Part shown: in pieces, positions 35,488 through 44,400 of the stretch
Layout of the letters: the number at the start of each line of letters is the position of its first letter
Numbering within the stretch: the first letter of the stretch is position 1
Position numbers and translations under genes: made by a program
Source: Planctomycetales bacterium
GTDB lineage: Bacteria > Planctomycetota > Phycisphaerae > SM23-33
DNA length: 64,000 nt
Assembly (NCBI GenBank): GCA_030612725.1
Contig: JAUWNJ010000007.1
Coordinates: 1-64,000, forward strand
Direction of reading: 5' to 3'
Notes under the pieces: generated by a model
Told to the model about the DNA's origin: nothing
What the model saw: the letters and a program-made list of their open reading frames with translations, nothing else
The model's database searches: none

Positions 35488-36507
35488 CTAACCCGTTTTT
35501 CGGGCCTCTTCGAACAGGGCGAGCGTATTTTCAAGCGGAACGTCGGCTTGGATGGTAATTCCCGGTTCAAGGATGTATCCGCCGCCGGCGCCCATTTCAC
35601 TCTTGAGTTTCCTGACCTCGTCGCGGATCTGCTGCGGCGTGCCGCTCGGCAGCAGGTCCTGCGTCCTCAACCCGCCGCAAAGGGTCAGGTCCGCCCCGAA
35701 GTCCCGCTTGATCTGGTAAATGTCCATCGCCTCAGGCTGGATGGGATTGAGGATGTCGATTCCCACTTCTATCATGTCGGGGATGATTGGCGTGATGTTT
35801 CCGCAACTGTGGTGGAACGTATATCGGTCGTGCTTTTTGGCCAGTCCGTAAATCTCAGCCAACAGCGGTTTTATAAGCCCCCGCCAGTGGTCCGGCGAGA
35901 TGAGCATCGCTTTCTGCGAGCCGTAGTCGTCGCTGAGCGCGATTCCGTCAAAGGCGAACCGTTCGAAGAGTATCTCCATCGTCGCGAGGATGTAATCGGC
36001 TATGCCCCGCAGTAACTCCTCGACGAAACGCCGGTTCAGCGCCACGTCCAGTAGAATGTTTTCCATTCCCCGCATGAACGTCGCCCGCTCCCAGAGGTCG
36101 CCGACCCAGATGATGGTGAAGTGTTCCTTGTTGTCCCGGCACCACCGGCCCAGGTTCTCGAAACGATCTTCAGCCGCCGGGTCGGGGAAGGTGTAGCCGG
36201 ACAGGTTCGCTTCTGTGAGCGGCGGGCCTACGGGAGTGCCTCGGTCAATGTCGCTGTTTGCCCAGAGAACGCCGAACTCATCGGTTGTCCTCTCGCCGTA
36301 CTCGGCGGGAGAAGCGTAAAGAGGCCTGGCGCCGATGCACCACAGCGTACGAATCGGGAAACCGAGCGCCTCTTTGATATCGTCGGTCCCGAAATGTTCC
36401 TGAAGGGCCGAGATCACCGGCGGGCAAAACGTGGCGTTATACGGAACAGCCTCGGTCTGCTCGTGGGCGATAGTCGCCTTTATCCAGTCCCGATCTTTGC
36501 ACATCAT
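35488..36507 (-). CDS. Uroporphyrinogen decarboxylase-family protein (MtaA/CmuA type)
   Basis: About 340 residues from the ATG at 36507; a further upstream ATG at 36582 adds a cysteine-rich stretch that is not conserved in such proteins. The UroD-like TIM barrel shows TDEFGVLWANSDIDRGTPVG, FDGIALSDDYGSQKAM, RYTFHHSCGNITPIIPDMIE and LCGGLRTQDLL with GGGYILEPGITIQADVPLEN. The HxCG (HHSCG) region is typical of methyltransferase-type relatives that bind zinc. It does not look like a heme enzyme. A second family member is at 50333-51472. Confidence 0.85.
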   Translation of the reverse strand: MMCKDRDWIKATIAHEQTEAVPYNATFCPPVISALQEHFGTDDIKEALGFPIRTLWCIGARPLYASPAEYGERTTDEFGVLWANSDIDRGTPVGPPLTEANLSGYTFPDPAAEDRFENLGRWCRDNKEHFTIIWVGDLWERATFMRGMENILLDVALNRRFVEELLRGIADYILATMEILFERFAFDGIALSDDYGSQKAMLISPDHWRGLIKPLLAEIYGLAKKHDRYTFHHSCGNITPIIPDMIEVGIDILNPIQPEAMDIYQIKRDFGADLTLCGGLRTQDLLPSGTPQQIRDEVRKLKSEMGAGGGYILEPGITIQADVPLENTLALFEEARKTG

Positions 36508-36719
36508 GTTGTCTGCATCCCGTATCAGGCCCCCGCTAAAACACGAGCATACCATATTAGAACAACCGCCTCCGAGAGTCAAAGTTCGAACCGGCGAAGG
36601 GTTTTTGTTGACGTTTCCGCAACACGACCCTAGATTATAGACTTTCGACGGGGCTGATATGGATTCGAGTGCGTGTAAGTGACGTTTGCAGAGAAGGCCT
36701 GTCGCGTTAGGAGTCGCCT

Positions 36720-36998
36720 GTGACGCCTACCAGAGGTAAGGACGCCCGTGACCAGCAGGTGCGCAGGTTCGTCCGGCAATTGAGCCGGGAAGAGCGCATG
36801 CTGGTCGTGCTGAAGCGCAATCTATACGAGGGCGACTGGGATGGTATGGTCGCCGACCTGAAGGCAAGACTGGAAGGTAAACCGTATATCTTCAGGCTTG
36901 CCAGTCGGATTACCGACGACCTCGAACGGATCGAGCGGCTGCGAAACTACGAAGAAAAACACAAAGTGAACATTAGCGACTACGTTGAAATGGAATAA
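36720..36998 (+). CDS. Small conserved-looking basic protein, function unknown
   Basis: 92 residues from a GTG with AGGAG six bases upstream. It is helical and charged: VRRFVRQLSREERMLVVLKR, DWDGMVADLKARLEG and LERIERLRNYEEKHKVNISD. No domain is recognised, though the layout suggests a DNA- or RNA-binding helical protein. A repeat element begins six bases after its stop. The following lipoprotein gene lies downstream in the same direction. Confidence 0.6.
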   Translation: MTPTRGKDARDQQVRRFVRQLSREERMLVVLKRNLYEGDWDGMVADLKARLEGKPYIFRLASRITDDLERIERLRNYEEKHKVNISDYVEME

Positions 36999-37003
36999 AA
37001 AAA

Positions 37004-37060
37004 AGCAATCAGCAATCAGCGGTCAGCAAAAAACTGACCGCTGACTGCTGAATGCTGAAA
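37004..37060. repeat. AGCAATCAGC-family palindromic element (copy 2)
   Basis: AGCAATCAGCAATCAGCGGT CAGCAAAAAA followed by CTGACCGCTGACTGCTGAAT. Arms pair around an A-rich centre. It lies between two genes and ends three bases before the AGGAGAA ribosome-binding site of the next gene. Confidence 0.85.
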
Positions 37061-37074
37061 CAGGAGAACATGGT

Positions 37075-38292
37075 ATGCGGTTCGGGAAAATCGTCGTGAT
37101 ATGCACGGCCGTGATGCTGTTGGCGGGTTGTAAGTCTGCTTCGTCGGTAAATGAATGGGACCTGATCGTCGCGCCGTCGGTGCTGAAAGCAGCCTCCCTG
37201 AAATACTACTGGCAATGCAAGGTGAACCTTGAAGACGATGAAGTGGTCCGCAAAATCTGGCGGCTGGATGAAAACCTCTACGCCCTGACATCGGCGAACC
37301 GGCTTATCGCTATGGACGCGTCAGTAGGAGGGGATTACAAGTGGAGTTACCCCGTATCAAACCGCGCCCAGACTGTCTTTCCGCCGTGCCACGCCGATGA
37401 GGTTACGGTACCGAAAACTACGGGAATCGCCGAACTGATCAGCCCAGACCAGAAGAACAAGACAAAACCGTTCAATGCCGTGATAATCAATACGGTCAGT
37501 TACGCACTTCTGATTAATCGCGATACAGGCGAACTTGTCAGGAGACTTGATTTCAAATTCGTCGCCAATACACCCGGAAGCAGCGACGGTATTCACTTCT
37601 ATGTCGCAGCGGTAAATGGTCGGTACTATGCCGTCCGGCTCAGCGAAGGGCTTTACCAATGGGAAATGGCTACTTCCGACGTGATATCGGCCAGACCGGT
37701 GATCTTCAGGGATAAACTTTACGTCGGAAGTCAGGACGGGAAATTCTATGCAATCAATCCATTCCGGGAGAAAAACCGCCTCGCGTGGGCAAACCTGACA
37801 GATGCCGCCATCTCGGCAGACTTCACGGTGGACTCACGGGGATGCTTCGTTCCCAGCCAGGACTACCGACTCTACGCGTACGACAACCTCACCGGAGACG
37901 AACTGTGGAAATACGTTACCCAAGGCCCGCTGCGCGATCCTGTGCAGGTCGGTAGCCAGACGGTTTTTCAGTATGCCTGGCGAGACCACTTCTACGCAAT
38001 CGATCTGGCTAGAGGAGACAAACGCTGGAAAATGCCCGAAGGGCGAACCGTGCTGGCTTGTGCGAAAATCGACAAGCAGCCTTACGCCATGGTCCTGACA
38101 AATAACCGGCAACTACTGCTCGTGCATGAAATACTGGGAAAGGTCGAAAAATCCTTCCCGATGACGGGCCTGGAGCTGTTCGTTCCAAACGCAGCCCAAC
38201 CTGTTATCTATGCCGCTACGACCGACGGAAAATTCGTCTGCATAACACCCGAATCGGTCAACCACATAACGCCGGAAATGCTGAAAGACTGA
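37075..38292 (+). CDS. PQQ-like beta-propeller lipoprotein
   Basis: 405 residues, start preceded by CAGGAGAACATGGT. A lipoprotein signal ends at LAGC (TAVMLLAGC). The rest is a beta-propeller with repeats such as LYVGSQDGKFYAINPFREKN, LYAYDNLTGDELWKYVT and HFYAIDLARGDKRWKMPEG. Such PQQ-like lipoproteins resemble BamB, which helps assemble outer-membrane proteins, or bind ligands at the envelope. Without BAM neighbours the BamB role is only a possibility. Confidence 0.85.
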   Translation: MRFGKIVVICTAVMLLAGCKSASSVNEWDLIVAPSVLKAASLKYYWQCKVNLEDDEVVRKIWRLDENLYALTSANRLIAMDASVGGDYKWSYPVSNRAQTVFPPCHADEVTVPKTTGIAELISPDQKNKTKPFNAVIINTVSYALLINRDTGELVRRLDFKFVANTPGSSDGIHFYVAAVNGRYYAVRLSEGLYQWEMATSDVISARPVIFRDKLYVGSQDGKFYAINPFREKNRLAWANLTDAAISADFTVDSRGCFVPSQDYRLYAYDNLTGDELWKYVTQGPLRDPVQVGSQTVFQYAWRDHFYAIDLARGDKRWKMPEGRTVLACAKIDKQPYAMVLTNNRQLLLVHEILGKVEKSFPMTGLELFVPNAAQPVIYAATTDGKFVCITPESVNHITPEMLKD

Positions 38293-38400
38293 TCCGGTTG
38301 AGCGCATTTATATAATCAGTACGCAAAACACCGACAACATCAGACTTACTCGCTGTTTAGTGCTAACAATAATCCGTTTCCCGAAAGGAGAGCATCACTC

Positions 38401-40029
38401 GTGAAAACCAAAATCCAACGTGCATTAATCAGCGTTTTTGATAAGACGGGTGTAGCCGACTTCGCCAAGTCGCTCGCGGATATGGGCGTGGAGATAATTT
38501 CCTCCGGCGGGACTGCCAAGGTAATCGAAGCCGCCGGTGTGAAAGTTCGCCAGGTCCAGGAATGGACCGGATTTCCCGAAATGCTTGGCCATCGCGTTGT
38601 TACGCTGCATCCGAAGGTCCACGGTGCGATCCTTGCGCTCCGCGACGACCCGGAACATCAGGCCGACATTGAAAAGTACGGTATCGAACCGCTCGACCTG
38701 GTTTGCGTGGGGCTTTACCCGTTCGAGCAGGCCATTGCAAAGGATGGATGCACGCTGGCTGAAGCGATTGAGATGATCGACATCGGCGGGCCTACGATGG
38801 TACGCGCTGCTGCCAAGAACCATAAATTCGTTACTGTCGTAACCGGTTGCGACCAGTACGGCGAAGTCCTCTCCGAGATGCAGGCCAACGACGGAGCCGT
38901 TACGCAGGAACTCCGATGCGAACTCGCCCACACCGCCTTCTGCCTGACTGCCCACTATGACACAGTCATTAATACCTACCTTGCCGGCCAGCAAGGCATC
39001 TCGCTGCCGGAACGTTTGACGCTCAGTTATAAAAAATCCGAAGGCGAACTCCGCTACGGCGAAAACCCCCACCAGAAGGGCGCTTTCTACATCAGCGGCG
39101 AAGCCGACGCAGAACCCTGCATCGGCCGAGCGAAACTCCTGGGCGGAAAACCAATCTCGTACAATAACTACTTCGACGCCAACGGCGCGCTGGAACTGGT
39201 AAAGGAATTCGACTCACCGGCAGTGGCCATTATCAAGCACGCCAACCCCGCAGGATGCGCTATCGATAACGACCTCGTCGAGGCCTACCGCAAGGCCTAC
39301 TTCGGCGACGTCAACGCCTGCATGGGCGGAATCGTCGCAGTCAATCGACCCGTAACGGCGGATTTGGCGACGGCCATTACCGAAACCTATCAGAGATGGG
39401 GAAAAGACGCCGGTGCCGGCGGATTCTTCGCCGAAATCATCCTCGCACCGTCGTTCGAGCCTGAAGCACTGGAAATAATCAAGGCCCGCAAAGGATGGGG
39501 CGGCGACGTCCGACTGCTGGAGATCGGCCCGTTCGACAAGAAGCGAAACAGCGAAAAATATCTCAAGTATGTCGTCGGCGGCCTGCTGGTGCAGGACCGC
39601 GACGCCCTCGGCCTGAACGAGGAGAAATGGAAAGTCGTTTCCAAACGTCAACCGACCGAAAACGAAATGGCCGATATGCGTTTCGGATGGCTGGTCTGCA
39701 AAAACACCAAGTCCAACGCGATAGTATTGGCCAAGGACAAAGCCCTTCTCGGCGCAGGCGCAGGACAGATGAGCAGGGTCAACTCCGCACGCCTGGCCGG
39801 GCAAATAGCCAAGGCCTACGGCGGCGGCGATGCCGTCGATACAGCCGGCTGCGCGCTGGCGTCCGATGCGTTCTTCCCGTTCCCCGATTCTCTCGACTGG
39901 GCAGTCGAAGCCGGCGCCACAGCCGTCATAGAACCGGGCGGAGCAAAGAAGGACGCCGACGTTATCGCCCGCGCCGACGAACTGAACCTGGCAATGATCT
40001 TCACCGGAACCAGACATTTTAATCACTAA
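38401..40029 (+). CDS. purH: Bifunctional AICAR transformylase/IMP cyclohydrolase
   Basis: 542 residues from a GTG, with AAGGAG about ten bases upstream. The N-terminal MGS-like domain has LISVFDKTGVADFAKSL and PKVHGAILALRDDPEH; the C-terminal AICAR transformylase region has LRYGENPHQKGAFY, ISYNNYFDANGALELVKEFD and IKHANPAGCA. It performs the last two steps of purine synthesis: formylation of AICAR and ring closure to IMP. The end ([14 protein letters not shown]) is conserved. A near-identical copy of its last roughly 105 bases occurs downstream at 40707-40812. Confidence 0.97.
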   Translation: MKTKIQRALISVFDKTGVADFAKSLADMGVEIISSGGTAKVIEAAGVKVRQVQEWTGFPEMLGHRVVTLHPKVHGAILALRDDPEHQADIEKYGIEPLDLVCVGLYPFEQAIAKDGCTLAEAIEMIDIGGPTMVRAAAKNHKFVTVVTGCDQYGEVLSEMQANDGAVTQELRCELAHTAFCLTAHYDTVINTYLAGQQGISLPERLTLSYKKSEGELRYGENPHQKGAFYISGEADAEPCIGRAKLLGGKPISYNNYFDANGALELVKEFDSPAVAIIKHANPAGCAIDNDLVEAYRKAYFGDVNACMGGIVAVNRPVTADLATAITETYQRWGKDAGAGGFFAEIILAPSFEPEALEIIKARKGWGGDVRLLEIGPFDKKRNSEKYLKYVVGGLLVQDRDALGLNEEKWKVVSKRQPTENEMADMRFGWLVCKNTKSNAIVLAKDKALLGAGAGQMSRVNSARLAGQIAKAYGGGDAVDTAGCALASDAFFPFPDSLDWAVEAGATAVIEPGGAKKDADVIARADELNLAMIFTGTRHFNH

Positions 40030-40067
40030 TGGCACTGGATGAATCACACTGAAAGGGGAATACAGAG

Positions 40068-40721
40068 ATGAAATCCTGCAAAACATTCGGCCTCTTACTT
40101 GTTGTTGTGGCTATCTGCGGTTGCCGCCCCCCTTCGAATGAGAAGCAACTGGTTACTCGCGCAGGTGTTCTGGGGTTTCGCATCGCGCCGACGCTGCCGG
40201 GAACAGCCCACGACAAAACGTTGGCCTTGACCAAAACCGAATACAAAACCTACATGAGCCGACTGGATGAGCAGGGGCCACCGACCACAGGAAACGCAAA
40301 TGATAAGTACTTGTGGTTCCCCGTTCACAACAAGTGTCGAAGTATTGCCCCCGGTCTGGTCGTCGGTGAACACGCCGGTAAGAAATACGTTTTGCTGTAC
40401 AACCAGACAGGCTACACGATGCTGAACGATCCCGGCAACCCGTCATGGTCAGTCTCGTCGGCCTACCGGGTGCGCGACGCGATGGGAAAACCGGCGGTGG
40501 GTTTCAATTTGGACAAACGCGGAGCCAAACTCATGGTCCGACTGACAGGCGCGCACAAGGGCCATTTTATAGCCGTCCTGTTGGATGACGAAGTGTATTC
40601 GGCACCTGTTCTCAGATCGACAATCTACCACCGAGGCGTTATCGAAGGCAATTTCACTGTCCAGGAAGTTGATGAACTTATCCGCATACTGGAGGGCAGA
40701 CCGCTACCGTCATCGAACTAA
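40068..40721 (+). CDS. Lipoprotein with a SecD-P1-like domain
   Basis: 217 residues with a GGGGAAT ribosome-binding site. A lipoprotein signal ends at CGC ([11 protein letters not shown]). From about residue 100 to the end it resembles the SecD P1-like periplasmic head: [52 protein letters not shown] and [20 protein letters not shown]. The same module sits inside the 2,804-residue protein at 41419-49833. Its last codons (PSSN) lie inside a duplicated purH tail read in another frame, so its C-terminal end may have been set by the duplication. Confidence 0.75.
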   Translation: MKSCKTFGLLLVVVAICGCRPPSNEKQLVTRAGVLGFRIAPTLPGTAHDKTLALTKTEYKTYMSRLDEQGPPTTGNANDKYLWFPVHNKCRSIAPGLVVGEHAGKKYVLLYNQTGYTMLNDPGNPSWSVSSAYRVRDAMGKPAVGFNLDKRGAKLMVRLTGAHKGHFIAVLLDDEVYSAPVLRSTIYHRGVIEGNFTVQEVDELIRILEGRPLPSSN

Positions 40722-40815
40722 GCGGGGGCGCGAAAGACTCCGACGTCATCGCCCGCGCAGACGAACTGAACATGGCAATGATCTTCACCGGAACCAGACA
40801 TTTTAATCACTGATT
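40707..40815 (+). pseudogene. Duplicated 3' end of purH
   Basis: This stretch repeats the last 105 bases of purH (39923-40028). In the last 66 bases only three differ, at third-position or conservative sites, and the final 39 are identical. Read in the purH frame it gives [20 protein letters not shown] and ends RHFNH with a stop. It lacks the rest of the gene and a start. It lies immediately after (and overlaps) the SecD-P1 lipoprotein gene. Confidence 0.88.
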
Positions 40816-40852
40816 CGCGGGACCTGACGAAATAAAGAATCCTTGATGCGAT

Positions 40853-40884
40853 AAGCCCAACCATTCGAATGGCTGGGTTTCTTT
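40853..40884 (+). terminator. Intrinsic terminator after the duplicated purH tail
   Basis: AAGCCCAACCATTC pairs with GAATGGCTGGGTTT (12 of 14 matches, the other two G-U) followed by CTTTT. It probably ends transcription from purH and the lipoprotein gene. Confidence 0.75.
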
Positions 40885-40944
40885 TACACACTCACGCGAT
40901 GCTTTCCCAGCACCCTCCTTCACGTCAAAAATTTCCCAAAATTG

Positions 40945-40986
40945 ACGATAATTATCGTTGACTTTTGACGACAGTTGTCGTACATA
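40945..40986 (+). promoter_or_regulatory. BlaI promoter with paired operators
   Basis: A perfect palindrome ACGATAATTATCGT (40945-40958) and a near-perfect one ACGACAGTTGTCGT (40968-40981) have centres 23 bases apart. Between and over them lie TTGACT (40958-40963) and TACATA (40981-40986) at 17-base spacing. This is the pattern of an autoregulated BlaI/MecI-type operator overlapping a promoter. The rest of 40816-41032 is empty apart from the terminator. Confidence 0.7.
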
Positions 40987-41032
40987 AATGATACGAACAC
41001 TTCGCCTATGGATTTATTTTGGAGAATCTGAC

Positions 41033-41422
41033 ATGGCAAAACGAAAGGCAAAACGCCCTACCGACGCAGAACTCGTGATCCTGAATGCCTTGTGGCAGCA
41101 AGGCCCGAGCACGGTCCGACAGGTCAATCTGACGCTGAACGAAACCCGCCGGACAGGATACACGACCACGCTCAAGCAGATGCAGGTAATGACCGGAAAG
41201 GGTTTGCTGACGCGGGATGAATCACGCAGGCCTCAAGTCTATCGACCGGCCTTCTCGCAGGAGAAAACCCGCAGGCAACTGGTCGAGCACCTGATGGACG
41301 GCGCCTTCGGCGGATCGGTGAGCAAACTCGTCCTGCAGGTCCTGCGAACAAAAGATGTCTCGGCAAGGGAACTTTCACGGGTCGAAGCACTTCTAAATAA
41401 ACTGGAAGGAGAGCGGAAATGA
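41033..41422 (+). CDS. blaI: BlaI/MecI-family repressor
   Basis: 129 residues from the ATG at 41033, with GGAG upstream. A winged-helix DNA-binding domain fits BlaI/MecI: PTDAELVILNALWQQGPSTV, ETRRTGYTTTLKQMQVMTGK GLL, and DVSARELSRVEALLNKLEG. In the classical system the partner BlaR1 senses a signal and causes BlaI proteolysis, releasing transcription. It overlaps the BlaR1-like gene (ATGA). Two operator palindromes lie upstream. Confidence 0.92.
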   Translation: MAKRKAKRPTDAELVILNALWQQGPSTVRQVNLTLNETRRTGYTTTLKQMQVMTGKGLLTRDESRRPQVYRPAFSQEKTRRQLVEHLMDGAFGGSVSKLVLQVLRTKDVSARELSRVEALLNKLEGERK

Positions 41423-44400
41423 CCGACCTTCAAAACATCCTGACGAATCCGCTGATGCAGCGTGCCGGGTGGGCGCTGCTGCATTTTTTCTGGCAGGGAG
41501 CAGCCGTAGCGGCCTTGCTGGTTGTGGCGATGCTGCTTCTTCGCCGCCGGTCGCCGAACCTCCGATACGCGATTGCATGTTCTGCCCTTATGCTGATGCT
41601 GGCGATGCCCGCAGCCACTATGTGGCTGGTCAAACCAGTCGGTAGGCTGGGCCGGAGCGAAGCGGAGGCCCACCTTCTGCCTTCAAGGACGGAAAAGGTG
41701 GGGCTTGCTCCGCTCGACCCAGCCTACTCTTCCGAAATTGATAGGCTGGGCCGGAGCGAAGCAGAGGGGCACCTTCCTTATATAGACAAACGGCAGAAAC
41801 AAGGTGGGCCTCCGCTTCGCTCCGACCCAGCCTACACCGCCGAACCTGCCGAACTCGTCGAACCGCCCCAGCCGTGGCGCGAACGGGCCGGTGAAACCGT
41901 CAGACCTGCCTTGCCGTGGGTTGTATTAGGATGGCTTATCGGCGTACTGGTCCTGTCGGCCTGGCACGTGCGGGGATGGATTCAGGTTCAGCGCCTGCGG
42001 CGGGTGGGTGTCCGCCCGGTCGGTCGGGAAATTACCGACGTTCTCGCCCGCTTGTGTAAGCGGCTCGGTATCGGAAGGGCGGTGCGGGTGGTCGAATCGG
42101 CCTTGGTTCGTGTGCCGACGGTCGTCGGGTGTCTCAAACCCATAATCCTCCTGCCGGCGTCGGCCTTGACGGGCCTGACGGCGGAGCAACTCGAAGCCAT
42201 ACTCGCCCACGAATTGGCCCACATCCGCAGGCACGATTATCTTATCAACCTGCTACAGACAGCCGCCGAGACGCTTCTGTTCTATCATCCTGCCGCCTGG
42301 TGGGTCTCGGCCCGCATCCGGGCAGAGCGCGAGAACTGCTGCGACGACCTCGCCATCGCAGCCTCCGGCCAACCCCTGGTCTATGCCCGCGCACTGACAA
42401 CCGTTGCGAAACTCTCCCAACCCCAGCCGCGCCTAGCCGTCGCAGCCGATGGCGGCGGAAAATTCCTCGCCCGCATCCGCAGAATTGTAGGCCAACCCAC
42501 CAACGACGCCAGCCGACGAGGACGATGGCTCGCAGGAGCATTCACACTCCTGACCGTCCTCGCCATCGTCATAACCTTGGGCGTCTCCTGCGTCACAGAC
42601 AAACCCCCAACCGCCCGGGATAACGACGAATCAGCCACCACGCAGAAAAGATCGGTCGGAGAATCCTTGCAGCGAGACTTAACCGACAATTTCGAAGACG
42701 GGGCCATCGACACTACCGTCTGGGTGACTGGCGGCGCTAAGCGGGGATCGTTCAAGCGAACACCAAAAGGCGTAGGGCATTGGACGTTTTCGTGCAAGGA
42801 GATCCGGGGTGAAGACGGCCATCTGCAACTCAGGGTGGCCGGACCGCGATCTGGCAACACGTACGGGGCTGAGGCATGGGCTCGCACGAAGCGGGACTTC
42901 AACGACGGTCGAACTTGGATGATCAATTTCTGCTGGCAGGCGGATGTTGCCATCAAAGGCCACTATGACTATTACCATATTCAGATCACAGACGGAAGCA
43001 TTCCTGATATCGGATACATTCACTGGTCCTTGAATGACAACCCTGGCACAGTGGACTTTCTCACGAGTTACGATAGCAGGGGCAAGTCAAGAAACGGGAA
43101 GCCGCTTATGCAGGGAACCCCGAAACGACACTGGTCCATACGGATCGATCCCAAGGGGACTGCTGTCCTTTACGACGGTCCATCCGGGACAGGCAAGATC
43201 GTCTCCAGAGGAAAACTGGATTCCAAGAAGCCATGGCACATTCGTTTCATGGTCCTCGACGCAACCAGCGCGGGTTTTCCCGGCGGCGATACGCGGTTCA
43301 AGTTGTACCGTTTCACTTCCTCGGTGGGTCGTGCCACTTCGCCCAGCAGGTACACGTTTCAACAGGGCGTAGATGGCTACACAGGGACTGCCGACACGTC
43401 ATTGATACACTGTGAGCCGGATACGTCATACGGTAGCGACACGTTTGTTGAAGCAGACGGATCCACTGTCGGTGATACCATACACGATGAAGGGCTCGTT
43501 CGATTTGACAACATATTTGGCAGTGGCGGGATTCCGTATAGGGCAAAAATTGTCTCTGCAACACTGACTCTGCAGATGATGCAGCCCGGAGCTGCCGGTT
43601 CCAAGGTGTACAGGATGTGCCGACCATGGACTGAGGACGATACCTGGAATGACTGGGGCGGGGGAATATTACCGGACGGTATCGAAGCGAAAAAGACACC
43701 AGAGGTGACATTGGGGCAGATCAGGACCGGGACTCTAGACATTGATGTGACATCCAGTCTGCAGGCCTGGTCGTCCGGAATCACCGACAACAACGGATGG
43801 GTGTTTATCAATGGCCCCAACCAGTCTGACGGATACCAGTTCAGATCATCCGAGTATTCCATCAGATCGAAGCGACCCAAGCTGACAGTAATCGTCCTGG
43901 AAGCCTCCTGCGCCGCCGACAAGACCCGGGCTTACACTACACGCCACGCCACGAAGCCAGCGGGCAATCTTTCACCGGCTGACAAAACAGGTGCTGCCAA
44001 AAAGGAACTTCTTGCAGAAGTGGTGGCATTGGCACGCGCAGCCATCGCGTTGCCGACAAGGGATGTAGGCCCCATCAAGAGCAGGCAGAACCCCACCGGC
44101 CTGGACCTCTCACCGATCCTGAAATTCAGCGGACAGAAAAAGGATTTCGATGACTTCACGAAGGACCACCGTTTCTTTGAGCGGGATGTCGAAAAACTGG
44201 TCCGCCGGAAGAAGACCTGGGCCTTGTGCGCCCTGCTGGACCATCCCAACGTGGGCGCCAAGATTCGCGCGGCAAGGGGGCTGGTCAAACTGGCCGATCC
44301 GTCCAGTGCGGCTGTACTGCTGGCTGCGGCCAAGAGCAACAACTATCCCGTGGAGGGAAGCGAAGAAGCATCGCTGCACTCTAACTACCGCCGGACGTTG

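Noticed and set aside
40585-40806. Open frame over the duplicated purH tail
   Set aside because: It is in the wrong frame relative to purH and is explained by the duplication.
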